A stretch of 64,000 nucleotides of DNA from the NCBI RefSeq assembly GCF_032854445.1, contig NC_088306.1:6217145-6281144 (forward strand), given 5' to 3'. The notes beneath the pieces were generated by a model. The model saw nothing but the letters and a program-made list of their open reading frames with translations. It did no database searches and had not been told where the DNA came from. A program made the position numbers and the translations under genes. This document shows, in pieces, positions 10,395 to 21,644 of the stretch (position 1 is its first letter; the number at the start of each line of letters is the position of its first letter). The stretch is from Liolophura sinensis. Its lineage: Eukaryota; Mollusca; Polyplacophora; Chitonida; Chitonidae.

Positions 10395-12000
10395 AATACT
10401 GGGGGAAAGGCACTTGATGTTCTTCAGAGAAAATACGTTATTGCTCCTTCGCACAAAGCTCTTATTAATATCATATTTGTTTGCAAGAATTATTTTTACC
10501 AGATTCTTGTAGAAGAGCTTAATATCCCATCAACAACTGCAAAAAACATCAACGTATTTTGGAACGACCTATACTCCGGAGGAACTTTGAAAAACACAAA
10601 TATACTACAACTTCACTGCATTCCAAAAATGCCTAAATTTCAGTACAAACCTTGGTTTATTGCGGGGTTGAGAATCTGTACCATTGAACCTGTATCTACT
10701 CTCTTAACAAGGCACCACAAGAAGTACAGTCATTTTCGATAAAGTACTGTTGTGCAATTGCAACAACAACAAAAATCCTAGCGTCAGTTGCATGCATTTC
10801 TCTCCAAAAACGTCTCATTGAGACACTGAAATACACGTGTCGTATAAGGATATCCCTGTACTTGGAATTTCTCCGCTCTCTATACTACTATTCCTAACAT
10901 AGATTTCTAAAGACAGAATTCCATCGGTGTTGATAAAACTGGTCACCTCTACATTAACGTCAATAGCAACAAAGCGGTGTTCATCGGGTTGCTTAAATTT
11001 CTCATCAATAACATCTTTGTGAAATTTGAAGAAACCATGTATTAACAGTGTACAGGTATTCCGATGGTTACAAGTTGTATCCCTCCTTTTGTTCTCATAT
11101 GAATATGGCTTTGTGCAGAAATTATTAATGAGTAATCCTCACCAGGCCCGACCTTTCTCATTCAGTGAACTGTATATTGATGATCTGCTAGGAACATACC
11201 GCTGGCGTCCAAAAAATGTGCTGTTATTTCAGACGCTAACTATGTGTAAATACTGTTGGGACGCTAGTGTGAGCTAATTATTGTGAGCTAATTATTGTGT
11301 CAACCATGTATCTTCAGTTCTGCTGTACAGATCGTTGGGGATTACGAGTACTTTATAAAACATTATCGATAGACAGGAACATCGTATTTGGTTTACCAGA
11401 CTTACAATTCGCTCTCAGTCCATCGTATTGTTTACATGTGAGATACTCGAGCGAACGTTGCATTGTGGGAATCTTTGCGTTTTGCCTCATTTGCATGTTA
11501 TCTTGTCGGGCAGACAGTATAGAGCAGTGACGGATTTACCCTTATATTTATTTTAATTGACATTTTTCGGGAAATATAAGCCAAGGACATTGAGTTAGGA
11601 GTCATATGGAACTAATTTTTAATTAAGCTGAACCAGCACAATAGTTCTGAATTTCATTCGACATTATGTCCACTTAAATGATCCATATAGCAAAGATTGT
11701 TAAAGATATTTACCCACCTTCGTTGGATTTAAAGGAAACCACATTTTCAGATGGTACATCTTATCTGGATATATATTTGTACAAAGGCCGAAAACAGTTT
11801 CCTTTCTCGCAGGCTTTGCGACAATAGGGATAGTGTCAATTTTACATTGTACATCTAAATTATCCTTACTTCGACAGCAGTATACCCAAGGGTCCTGCAT
11901 ATGGTGTGTGCATAGCTCGCCTTGTGCATGTAGCATTTGTTAGATCCTGTGTGTTTTGTGATGATTTCAACTAACGTCACAATTTTAATGTTAGTGTAAA
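10395..12000 (+). pseudogene. Penelope-like element copy A, reverse transcriptase relic (Naiad type)
   Basis: A 5'-truncated reverse transcriptase. In order: a KYVIAPS..NIIFVCKNYFYQ segment (10411-10500), FWNDLYSGG, CIPKMPKF..FIAGLRICTIEP with VSTLLT (to about 10715), motif A as WNFSALYTTIP (10863-10900), FLINNIFVKF and GIPM (about 11000-11075), and the active-site motif YIDDLL (11172-11189). About 475 bases of unrelated DNA then interrupt the gene before DIYPPSLDLKETT, DGTSYLDIYL (11700-11780) and the C-terminal region up to FVRSCVFC. There are many stops and frameshifts. The motif-A aspartate expected in PLEs reads as asparagine, so it is inactive. Its peptides match copies B and C, which assigns it to the same lineage. 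Confidence 0.85.
11190..11665. other. about 475-bp insertion inside reverse transcriptase copy A
   Basis: The frame is intact through YIDDLL and resumes at AATGATCCATATAGCAAAGA, where copies B and C have the continuous LALN.PYI segment. The intervening DNA has no PLE similarity. It holds a 14-base direct duplication (TGAGCTAATTATTG, 11270-11300) and no visible terminal repeats. I cannot name the inserted element. Confidence 0.6.
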
Positions 12001-12215
12001 AATAAGCGGTGTACGGTTTGATTACTGATCCCACTCATTTGCCTAGAACACATCTGGCGTATTTTAAACACCTGTGAAAACTGTTGACTGCTTCACTTTG
12101 TTTGACTTTGTCCTAATTTCGTACTTTCTATACTTTAACTCTTTTGGTAGTTAAACGTCGTTTTGGGAGTTGGTCTTGGGATTATTGATCTGGTACGTCC
12201 GTATTGGTGTTTCCC
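12001..12215 (+). mobile_element. 3' tail of Penelope-like element copy A
   Basis: Non-coding continuation of copy A in the same orientation: CCCACTCATTTGCCTAGAAC, GTTGACTGCTTCACTTTG, TTTTGGTAGTTAAACGTCG, GGGATTATTGATCTGG. The same block occurs without coding sequence elsewhere in the window. Confidence 0.75.
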
Positions 12216-13080
12216 TTAAGAGTAAAGGGCGAAAAAGAGTTGAAGAACGTGTTTATTTTATAACAAACGGGCTTTCCAGAAGTAATAATGCTTCATTTTC
12301 TATTGATTACTATTGATTCATTACGAAACATGAAACAAATTCTTTTCACGTTTGTGTCCATGTCAGAAATCTTCACATTTCTATCGTCAGCACCTTCCTC
12401 AACTGACACATACATGGAATTACAAAGGTAAAATCGATTTAAACATTCCACACGTCATATATCAGGTTAATCCAGCCCTTATCATAAACTAAACCTAAAT
12501 ATCGAATATCAGCCAGGCGCTAGTAAAGATATAGTAAACCGCCAAATAGGCAATTGAAGCCAAAATTCAAGAAACGTTATATAAATGTCTAACAGAAATA
12601 CCACGCATGAATGTTTAACACACATTACAATCAAGATGTCGAAACAATGTAAACAATCTAATGCAAGCAACACTAAACAGTTAAGTTAGTCCATTAGAAA
12701 GCCATCTCACATAAGTTTTGACCCTAACAGTTATTTGGAACCTTGACCCAGACATCAGTCACATAAAATATCGTATATGTGCATTTGCCTCCGTATCTCA
12801 TGATAGACCGCTGAAAATGAAACAACAAAACATAGTCTTAAATATTTTATTGGATCATTATTACAATCTAATCGGGTCAATTTCCACTATGACCTTCAAC
12901 AACATGTGACTTTAATTTGAACAGGAGTCATAAAACAGGTCTCATAAAATTTGAACAGGTCCCATAAAACGCTTTGAAAAATTCTCTCTAAAACATAGCT
13001 TTCTGTTCATAAAAGGCAGTAAGAAGTTGATGATAACAAGTGTAAGGAACGTTAAGATCCAGTGTTATTTAGTACAGACC
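12216..13080. other. intergenic, nothing recognised
   Basis: No element or gene recognised in about 0.86 kb. Confidence 0.3.
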
Positions 13081-13290
13081 CATAGAATAAAATAGGCTAA
13101 GTAAATATGAAATTTGTAATATTTATTACAGGTTCATAAAATAGAGTACACTAAGTGAATATGGGATTTGTAATATCCATTACAGGCTCATAAAAAGTGG
13201 GCTGAGTAAATATGGGACTTGTAATATTCATTACAGGCTCATAAAATAAAGTAGACTAAGTGAATATGGGATTTGTAATATTTATTTCAT
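13081..13290 (+). repeat. minisatellite, 51-54-bp unit, four copies
   Basis: Units start at 13081, 13135, 13189 and 13240. Each has CATAAAATA, CTAAGTGAATATGGGATTTG, TAATATTTATTACAGG or variants. AT-rich, moderately diverged. Confidence 0.9.
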
Positions 13291-13594
13291 GTTTTATTAG
13301 CAGGTTTTGTATTCACAGTTTTGTGCCATTATTACTGGTTCTTGTCCCTAAGACAATGTATCTATGGTTACATCCAGGATATGTACAGATATGATTTCAT
13401 TTGCGTTGAACATACATATACATATTTTACATAATTTGCTGCAAATGTGCTTAGATAAACAATACTGTGATGTGACACTCTCGTGTTGTGAGTAGAACCG
13501 AAAGTTGTGGAATGTTTTGAATTCTAGCTATACTAACCATGTATATTAAATGGAATTTAAAAATAAAGGGCAAGAGCATAATAAGTAAACCATG

Positions 13595-13845
13595 GCGGCG
13601 GCGGCAATGTAATACAACTGGAAAATGGACACAAGTAACAGGTAAAACCTGGATTATTGTCACTTTACCTCAGGTAGAGTTATATTCTAACTGTTTATAT
13701 GATGGCCTCAGAGTATCGACGTTAACACCCCCTGACACAGTGGAGAATTAGTTTACAACAATATACAGAAAAAGATGCAGTGATGTTTATAATTGCAATA
13801 AATTAGACGTCATTGGTCGAGAATTACTCAGTGTCATCACATGAA
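13595..13845 (+). repeat. R3 interspersed repeat, rearranged
   Basis: Both ends of R3 are recognisable (GGAAAATGGACACAAGTAAC and GGTAAAACC at the left; GCAGTGATGTTTATAATTGC, AATAAATTAGACGTCATTGG, GAGAATTACTCA at the right). The middle part does not match other copies. Confidence 0.55.
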
Positions 13846-14569
13846 GAGCTCTGCTGTTCTGTGAGTTTTAGACAGCACGGGACACCATCTTCATTGCTGG
13901 ACTGTACGCAGTGCCAGCTCTACCCGGCTGGACGCGTTTATCTGTGGTGAGCCGCGGGCTAACATGTTAGAGCATATGAGTGCTTCACTGAACTGATATC
14001 TTTACTCACTCTCCTTGTGTTATCTATGGTTTGGGGACCATTGAAAAAAAAAACGCCGTATCCCTTCTACGGTTGCGAATGTATCTGATTAATGTAAGGT
14101 TATCAAAGTTCATGAGCGATTCACTTCAAATGTAACATATGTTACAGATAGACTGATTAGCTGAGCAGTACGCCCTGGGGCCTTTTTGTTCAGCTCATGT
14201 CATTAAAACTAGAATATGCAGCGGATTATTAAGTGCAACAGCCGACATTGCTTTTTCATAAAAAAAATAACCATGGCATTCAGACATGTGACTTTCCGAT
14301 CTGCATGGCAAAAAGCATATTTCTAATTACAGTACATGCGCGGCCGTCTACGCTCGATTTACATCACTGTCGTCACAATCTTGAATTACGTCAAGGTCAA
14401 AGCGGTCAAGGTGATGAATAGATAAAACAAAGACTGGTTTCTATATACCAGTAATACTTAATATGTAGTTTCTCTGTATCTACAGATTGCACAACATTAT
14501 GCCAGTGAATACCTATTCCGCAAATGTACCGATTCACAGCAATTAGTTATCTTAAGCCTATTTGTGGAG
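13846..14569. other. intergenic, nothing recognised
   Basis: No supported feature. Confidence 0.3.
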
Positions 14570-14640
14570 AGATCTATTTATTTTTTAATTGGCAGTATCC
14601 GGGTAAAACCCACAAACATGCGCTGGTTATGCACAGAACT
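14570..14640 (-). mobile_element. SINE S1 fragment, strongly diverged
   Basis: Minus-strand S1 tail and central block with a large internal deletion (ATTTATTTTTTAATTGG, then ATCCGGGTAAAACCCACAAA, TGCGCTGGTTATG). Confidence 0.4.
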
Positions 14641-14979
14641 GGTTATTAATGCAGTTATCAGACCTAATACAGGGCATTTCACGCCATGCGCATCTTTGTT
14701 CCCCAGCCACTAGCTGTATATAGACATGTGACTGAAAGCTATTTGCCCGAGTATGTATATGCAATCATGAACGCCTAAGGCTTAACAACGCAAAAAAAAC
14801 TAAGCTCTGGGATTTACCTTACCGATTCTTCCCAGGCGACGAGGTAAACGCCACCTTACAGTCTACCCAAAGTATATAAAAGGCCTATTGCATCGAGTGA
14901 CACCATAAATATTCCAGAACAGAACTGCTCTCGTGAACAATGGGAATGAAGAACACCTCAATCGATTAAAACAAGCTCA

Positions 14980-15245
14980 GTTACACTACTGTATCTACAG
15001 ATAGTAACAAAAGTTTGCACTACTGTATCTGCCAACAGTAACAAAAGGTTACACTACAGTATCTGCCGACAATAACAAAAGATTACACTACTGTATCTGT
15101 CAACAATAACAAAAGTTTACACAACTGTATCTACAGACAGTAACAAAAGTTTACACTTCTGTATCGGCCAACAGTAACAAAAGGTTACACTACCGTATCT
15201 GCCAGCAGTAACAAAAGGTTACACTATTGTATCTGCCAACAGACT
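14980..15245 (+). repeat. minisatellite, 34-bp unit, 7.8 copies
   Basis: Units of exactly 34 bp start at 14980, 15014, 15048, 15082, 15116, 15150, 15184 and 15218 (partial). The core is TTACACTACTGTATCTGCCA followed by ACAGTAACAAAAG. Units are contiguous with no spacers, so it is not a CRISPR array. Confidence 0.95.
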
Positions 15246-15618
15246 CTTATTTTTTCCCAACACCGAACGGCCATTTTGAGGGAATAATTGTGTCATTTTG
15301 AGGTAAAAAAGCTGTCGTCTGGAAACCAATTTCATCAAGTTTAACATCATAATGTATACAAGATAATAGACTTCAGATTTCGCTCACTACACTCTAATAA
15401 TTTGTTAACATTTAACACGTTCAAGGTGTCCTTATTTCTCAAATACCCTCGTTTGTTTCATAAATACATGGCTTTATTTCATATTTACATTTAAAGTGCA
15501 ATATAAATACAATCACTTATGTCGTAAACTGGATAAATTCGTTGCTTAAACGGAGTGATTTAAAGTTTTCAGTGTACATGATCAACATTATAAAGCGGTC
15601 TTATCATGTTGATATATC
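15246..15618. other. intergenic, nothing recognised
   Basis: No supported feature. Confidence 0.3.
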
Positions 15619-15729
15619 AGTTGTTGGATAAACATGTTTAAGCCTGTTACAATTAAACATTAAGCACGTTTTCTATAAGTTGTGGGGAAAACATGTTAAA
15701 GTATGTTACAATTAAACATTAAGCACGTT
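15619..15729 (+). repeat. tandem duplication, 59-bp period, two copies
   Basis: Both copies contain AACATGTT, TGTTACAATTAAACATTAAG and CACGTT, starting near 15619 and 15678. Confidence 0.85.
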
Positions 15730-15974
15730 CATATCTGTTTCATATGGATGCTTATTACGCGGTATATTGTTAAATGTCTATGCGCTGGTTCAGTTTGGTT
15801 GTCTGTTTGTCTGGCCCTCTTAAGCGATTGCCGTCTTCAGGGCTGGAGAGTAGAAAACAGCTCAAGTCTAACGGGTTCTGTCCGGCATCCTCCACTCGTA
15901 TATACTTTATTACCGCCAGATAGATGATGGTAAAATAAATCAGAAATAAGTAAATAACGTTGATATGCATGCGC

Positions 15975-16215
15975 TCAAGCGTTATAATAAAAGACGTACA
16001 GCATAGAGAGTAAAAACCAGAGCAGCAACGACAGTATGACAATTGGCAAATCGTCACGTATCCTGTGAAATACGGCCTCTTGTCAGTTGACCTCAGTTAG
16101 GATTTTATTCTAACTATACAAGTAAATGCTTAAATTGTAGCAAATTGTACACTCAACTACAGGCACAATGGCTTAAGCACACTTAGGTAAAAATATAGTG
16201 ATGCTACCTGCAATA
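15975..16215 (+). repeat. R3 interspersed repeat
   Basis: A good copy: ACAGCATAGAGAGTAAAAAC, CAGAGCAGCAACGACAGTAT, GGCAAATCGTCACGTATC, TGAAATACGGCCTCTTGTCA, GGATTTTATTCTAACT, AAATGCTTAAATTGTAGCAA, ATGGCTTAAGCAC. Confidence 0.8.
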
Positions 16216-16234
16216 TATAACGACTTATAACACA

Positions 16235-16430
16235 AAAAAGAAAGTAAATAAAGTACAAAAATAGGGCGGAAACATACAAACAGAAGCAGTCAGCAGTTTT
16301 CAGTGATGTTGGAAAGGCGCAAGGTATGTTCTGGTCGATTGACAGAAATCAGCTTTCAAATCGTGTACCATGAAAGAACACCAGCTGTCGATAACAAAAT
16401 ATGTATATCAGTTGCGTTTTGATACCTTTG
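16235..16430 (-). mobile_element. 3' tail of Penelope-like element copy B
   Basis: Read on the minus strand this follows the coding part directly (after the LDSNIPKG codons): ACAAAATATGTATATCAG in plus sense, then the block CAGTTTTCAGTGATGTTGGA and AAGGCGCAAGGTATGTTCTG also found at 30.1, 50.5 and 60.7 kb. Confidence 0.75.
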
Positions 16431-17403
16431 GGTATATTGCTGTCCAAGTAAGGACAATTTACAATGTCCAAATTGAAACTATCCCTCTTGTCGCAAAGTC
16501 TGCGAGAAAGGAAACTGTTTTGGTCTATGTACAAATATAGGTAGGCCTACAGATAAGATGTACCATCTGGAAAGTCTGTGGTTTCCTTTAAATCCAGTGA
16601 AGGTGGGTAAATGCCTTTCACAGCCTTTGTTATATATGGAATGTTTAAAGCCAGCAAATCATCAATATACCGTTTGTTGAATGAGAAAGATCGGGCCTGG
16701 TGAGGATTACCCCTTAATAGTTTCTGTATATGGTAGTATTCATTTGCGAATAGGTATAGGTTGATCAAAACGGTCACAATTTGTACCCATCTGAATACCT
16801 CTACATTGTTGATATATGGTTTCCCCGAATTTCACATAGATGTTATTAATGAAAATTCAAGCAACTCAGTGTACATGGAAACATCCCATGAATGGTTACT
16901 TTCGTGTGTAGTGGAACTGAAGAAAGCTTTGTTGCCTCTGATGTTAATATAGCAGTGACCGGTTTTATTACACACAGAAACAATTAGTGAAGAAATTTTA
17001 TCTATTAAATCCGTCTGAGGAATAGCAGTATAGAGAGTGGAGAAATCCCAAGTAGATATGTTTTTATCTACGTGCAGTTGACACCTGATCTTTTAAGAAC
17101 TGCAAAATGGTTCTTGTTCCAAAGTAATTGTACTTCTTGTAGTTATTTAGTTAAGAGAGTGGATACGAGTTTGGGGGGGGGGGGGTACAGATTTTTGACC
17201 TCGCAATAAAGCGAGCGTTGTATAGGCATTTTAGCCATTTTGGAATCCAGTAAAATTGTGGTATATCGGTGTGTCAGAAAGGTACTGATACACTCCTCTG
17301 TCTGAGAAAGGACTGGTGTTTTTTTAAATAGTTCACCTAGAGTATATATCGTTCTAGAATACGTTGATGTTTCAGCAGATGTTGATATTAAGCTCACCCA
17401 CAA
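16431..17403 (-). pseudogene. Penelope-like element copy B, reverse transcriptase relic (Naiad type)
   Basis: Minus-strand reverse transcriptase fragment. In order: LDSKMAKMPIQRSLYCEVKN and VSTLLTK (17300-17145), a NHFAVLKRSGVN segment, motif A WDFSTLYTAIPQ (about 17060-17020) with the catalytic aspartate kept, CNKTGHCYINI, GIQMGTNC (normally GIPMGT), YHIQKLLRGNPHQARSFSF and RYIDDLLALN (about 16660), IYPPSLDLKETTDFPDGTSY, then LCDKRDSFNLD and YPYL-like DSNIPKG (about 16435). Stops and frameshifts break it into at least four frames, and a G run (17173-17185) disrupts the fingers region. No endonuclease part is visible upstream, so this is a 5'-truncated copy. Confidence 0.85.
17173..17185 (+). 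repeat. poly-G run, 13 bases
   Basis: A G homopolymer within reverse transcriptase copy B. On the coding strand it is a C run encoding PPPP between the CEVKNLY and KLVSTLLT codons, where copy A has other residues. Confidence 0.95.
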
Positions 17404-17995
17404 GGGCCTCAGAGTGATAGAACTTGCTTGACTGTCACAAGGGTATTAGTATTGATTTGGTGGATTGCATGCACAAAGCTTTTTCTCAACAAGCTCATAT
17501 GAACCATGTGGTAATGTTCATCTGCTGTGTGCGCGCGGATAGAATTTCAATAAATCAAATCTTACCACCTAGGTCATCTAGGTGCGCGCATACTGACATA
17601 TTTCTTCATGGCAGTCCGCTTCTGAGGGTACATGTAGAAACCTTATATGCCTGAAGCAAGATGACATTTTTGAGTGAATTAGGGTCATTTTACAAGTACG
17701 CAATAATCTTGAACTTATTCCGTGCGTTGGAAATCCTTGTAACAATGCATGAAAAACACCACAAGTTTATACTTTCTCGAACACCAGTAATATTTTTGGT
17801 AGTGAGTGGAAAAAACATGCCTCAGGCATAATACCAAGAACAAACGTGAGCGACTACTTTGTCAATAGCTGCCCTAGCATCCTAACCACTCCACCTTTTA
17901 GCCGACATTATAAAAGGTTTCATCCATTATATTGATTTAATTTTGAATGTTTTGTGATTGTATGTTAAATGTGATGACAACACAACATTTTGAGT
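17404..17995. other. intergenic, nothing recognised
   Basis: Contains an imperfect GC-rich inverted stretch near 17525-17600 (GTGTGCGCGCGGATAG; TAGGTGCGCGCATAC). No gene. Confidence 0.3.
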
Positions 17996-17999
17996 TATT

Positions 18000-18240
18000 T
18001 TGAACCAGCGACGTCTAATAAATTGCCAACACTAGATTTTTTTTTACCTATTTCTGCTCAAGTCATGGTGCTAGGGGGCGTGTAATTTGCTACTATTTAC
18101 GCATTTACATCAGTAGTTAGAATAAAACTCCAACAAGAGGGCGTATTTCACCGGTTACGTGTAACGATTTGCCAGCCAAATGAATCACACTATCATCGCT
18201 ATTCCGGTTTTACTCTCTGTGCTGTAAGTCTTTTATTATA
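18000..18240 (-). repeat. R3 interspersed repeat
   Basis: Reverse-oriented copy with AACCAGCGACGTCTAATAAA at its 3' end, TTGCTACTATTTACGCATTT, TAGAATAAAACTCCAACA, ATTTCACCGGTTACGTGTAA, CGATTTGCCAGCC and ACACTATCATCGCT. Confidence 0.8.
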
Positions 18241-19868
18241 TTCTATTAATATATGATCGTATGACCGAAGGGATTGATACCAGTGACGGAAGGAAGGTGA
18301 CGCACTTTAGTATCGACTCACAGAGTCAATTCAGTCAGCCAGATGCCAGGGATATTCCTCCAACCATTTTAAATCAAGGTACTATGTATCTAAGTGTGTA
18401 CATGTACTGGTTAAACCAGGGAACACTGAGGCCCCTTATGTACGCATTGGTTTTAGTGGACAACAACGTGGAAAGTATTAAAAATAACGATTTATTCTGC
18501 CACAAGTCAACAAAGACAAATTAGAGAAAACATAAAAAAGTGACATACTTCCTTCAAGTTTTTTCATGGTTTCAAAAGGAAGTGATCTAACCTTTTTCTG
18601 TCCCGTGTACCGATCTCAGTCATGAAAATCGTGTTTTTAAGCCGTTTGCATCAAAACGGATGCAACGTTTTATCAAAAACCTCATATTCTGCAAGCAACA
18701 TGTTTTAAATTTTGGTCTACCTAAACCAAGAAAAGAACAGATACCAATGCTCCTTTAATTCAGCAAAGTTTTGCTCAGATAAAGTCTAACTATCCGGATT
18801 ATAAACTCGGAGGATGGTGGCAGGGTTGCGTCTGTAGAGGCCTTATAGCTGCTACATGTATTCTCTTCTCTCCCTTTTCCATCCATGTGCTCATTGGTTT
18901 TGGCTGATTCAAAGGGCTATACTAATGACCTTATCATACGTTTCTTCCTGTTAAACCCAGTTTAGTGAGCTATGCTGACTCGCTTTCCTGCCTTTGGGAA
19001 CAGCGAGTAATAAATTAAAGTCCCGTAGTTCATGAAATGCTGGCCTCAAGACTAAATACCGAACTCAGACTTCATCAATACATTCGTCCTTGGTTGGTCG
19101 AATGGGGCATAATAAACTACATGGAATTGGCTTCATTTCCTATACACACGCAATGACTAAGTAGTTTTAACGAGGTGTCGTATTGGGAATTCTCGTTAAA
19201 CGCAATTTTATTGCTGATCAAAACATTGCTCTCGAGTGTGTTTCTTGTGTTTGCCGATATAACATCAAACACATCCTCGTTGATTGTGCAGATTTGACCG
19301 TGTTCGGCAAAGGGTCGACTCAATATATTTGAAATATTTGATTGATGTTGTCATTAAGTATTTATAAGATACTTCTGTACATAATTTTCTAGCTTACATC
19401 TTTTGGAAATATGTATTTGGTTTTCAAATTTTACTTGACATTTGTTCTCATTTTCTCATTATAATGCTTTGAAAACTGTTTACCGTCTCCTGGATTAAAA
19501 AAAATTTTTCTCTCCATATATGGCTGCAATATTGCCAAAATGGTGTTAAGCCATGATATCCATGAAATACAGCCCATGGAGGGTCAGTTCAGAGAGTTCA
19601 AGACAAACACAAGTGCTAATCTAAACAGATTCATTTCTCGTATTTGCCTTCAAGAAAGACGAGTCGTACAATTAAATATCAGTCAAGAACAAGAAGAAAG
19701 ACAGCCGGCAGGGTATCCTGTTTAGTATTTGCTCTGTCCAGACAGTATTGTCACATGCTTGTTTTCACCGGAAGCCATCTAATCACAACAGACAGATCAT
19801 GTTATATTGTATTACGTGTACGCTCACTTTTCTTTTATGACCCCCCCCAGACAAATTCGTTCAGTTCA
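18241..19868. other. intergenic, nothing recognised
   Basis: 1.6 kb without a nameable feature. An 87-codon frame at 18261-18524 has no recognisable domain and no splice context that convinces me. Confidence 0.3.
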
Positions 19869-19901
19869 GTAAGCTAATGTACGTTCAGTACATTAGCTTA
19901 C
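19869..19901. repeat. perfect hairpin, 14-bp stem, 5-base loop
   Basis: GTAAGCTAATGTAC (19869-19882), loop GTTCA, then the exact reverse complement GTACATTAGCTTAC (19888-19901). It sits just after a C8 run. No U-tract or known RNA motif identifies a function. Confidence 0.9.
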
Positions 19902-19964
19902 ATCTTTCCTCCCAGTGGTCTGACCGATATTTACCTTTAAATCTGAATACGGTGTGACCTTCAT

Positions 19965-20050
19965 TGCACAGGCCGAGAGATTAAAGCCTGTGCATGTGAC
20001 CGGGAGAACCTGGCTTCAAACCCAAGATTAGTCAAACGGTGGATAGTTTT
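19965..20050 (+). mobile_element. possible tRNA-like SINE head of another family
   Basis: GGCCGAGAGATTAAAGCCTG resembles a tRNA A-box region, and CTGGCTTCAAACCC, 40 bases later, a degenerate B box. The body downstream matches neither S1 nor S2. Confidence 0.25.
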
Positions 20051-20344
20051 TGCATCAAAGTCTGATGAAGCTGGTATGGCACTTTAACCACGCATCACTG
20101 TGTTCGAGTCCTTAGCGGAACCAGTCAGTTAGAAGCAAGAAGAGACATCTTCATTGATAAAACAGATCATAGACATCGTACCCTTGGACTAAATGAGGTT
20201 GGAAGTTCGTCTCCAGCTCTCGCTGGCTTGTTTTTACCTCTATGCAAGGAGATAGGTCATTTCCTCGCCGAGATGCCTTAGTTTTACTTATAGAGTTGAC
20301 ATGCTCCATAGAATGAAGCGTTAAAAACGATCAGATTTTTTTTA

Positions 20345-20505
20345 ATTTATTTATTTTTAATTGACTGGAGTTTTACGCCCTTTTCAAACATATTTCACTT
20401 ATACGAAGGCAGCCAGCATGAATGTGGGGTGAAACTGACCAGAGCCCGGGGGAAACTTACTACTTCCGAACGTTGCTGGCAGGCCTTCCTACGAACAACC
20501 AAAGA
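20345..20505 (-). mobile_element. SINE S1 lacking its tRNA head
   Basis: Minus-strand copy from the (AAAT)n tail through AAACATATTTCACTTATACG, GAAGGCAGCCAGCATGAATG, AGAGCCCGGGGGAAACTTAC and CGTTGCTGGCAGGCCTTCCT. Confidence 0.75.
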
Positions 20506-21048
20506 TGTATTAACAAATAAGCGAACAGGCATGGGATTATATAGAACAATGAAGGGGTATTTCTTCATTTTGCGATGTGGAAGAGTTCTTGACAATGTTA
20601 GAGCATTCTGACCCTCTGAATCCACATATTATTTTTATATACAAGTAGGAGTAGGTTCGACGCCAGAGATCAGTCACCTGTGTTAGCAAAGCCATATAAA
20701 TACAATGTACAATAAAAAATCAGCGACACGTCGCAGTGGATATTTGCCACAAACACATCAACAGATTCTTTGCGAAAACACGGTTATTTTACCGACGGAA
20801 AAGCCCGGGGACAAAGGAGTGGTTACAGTATAAATCCTCTTGTTGTTGGCTCCGTATTCTGGAAAAACGATTACTGAGGTTTCACAAAAACGTCCTACAA
20901 ACATCATAAATTGCATTCAGTCCAAGGGAAGCCCTAAGCTGCTTTTCCTCACAATTGATCTTTATTTTTTAGATTTCGGACGTCCTTGATAAAAGTTACT
21001 ATGAAGAGAATAGGCTGATCACTTGTACAGGAGAGTTGAGTTGACCTG
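20506..21048. other. intergenic, nothing recognised
   Basis: No supported feature. Confidence 0.3.
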
Positions 21049-21210
21049 CCTGTTGACGTCTGGTGGCATACATATGTACCTTCACAGCTGGTGGCACTTT
21101 CGTGCGAACGTCTGGTGGAAAGGTACATGTGCACCTTCACAGCTGGTGGCACTTTCCTGTTGACGTCTGGTGGCACGGTACATGTGTACCTTCACAGCTG
21201 GTGTCACATC
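21049..21210 (+). repeat. tandem repeat, 52-55-bp unit, three copies
   Basis: Units start at 21049, 21101 and 21156. Each has GACGTCTGGTGGCA or a variant, a GTACATGTG stretch and ACCTTCACAGCTGGTGGCAC. Confidence 0.9.
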
Positions 21211-21261
21211 CATATTCTAGTATCAAGCATAAGCATATTTTTGTAAATGAGTTTTTCTTAA

Positions 21262-21375
21262 AAATAAATATTTTTTATTGATATTTTGTATCCTATTCAA
21301 TAATATTTCACTTTTACAACGGTGACCAGCATTACAGAGTAGAAAGGCACGCGGAAAACTTGCGACCTTTTGAAG
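21262..21375 (-). mobile_element. diverged SINE S1 3' part
   Basis: Minus-strand tail and 3' domain only (AATAATATTTCACTTTTACA, ACGGTGACCAGCATTACAG). Strongly mutated. Confidence 0.5.
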
Positions 21376-21644
21376 ACAGCATGAGCTGTAGCAAACCACA
21401 CTGAGTACTACCTCACCAGTTTGTCCTAAAATCACGATCGCAGCGGTAATAATAAACAACAGACTACACAGCCTAAGCCCGAATTACTTAAGGCGAGAAA
21501 GTGCCCCATTAACTTCAGGGCAAAGATGACACACTCGGCTGTTGGTCAGTGCGACAGGCGCAGTTTCGCTGGGGAATTCCCTTTTCCAGATCGAAACATT
21601 GCTAAAGAATGTGATTTGATTGGTTGATCTGGAATGCTAATGAA

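Noticed and set aside
10167-10512. Two roughly 100-codon frames of alternating Ile and Tyr
   Set aside because: They are translations of the (TA)n microsatellite.
14980-15245. Regular 34-bp repeats resembling a CRISPR array
   Set aside because: Units are contiguous with no unique spacers, and the window is eukaryotic; it is a minisatellite.
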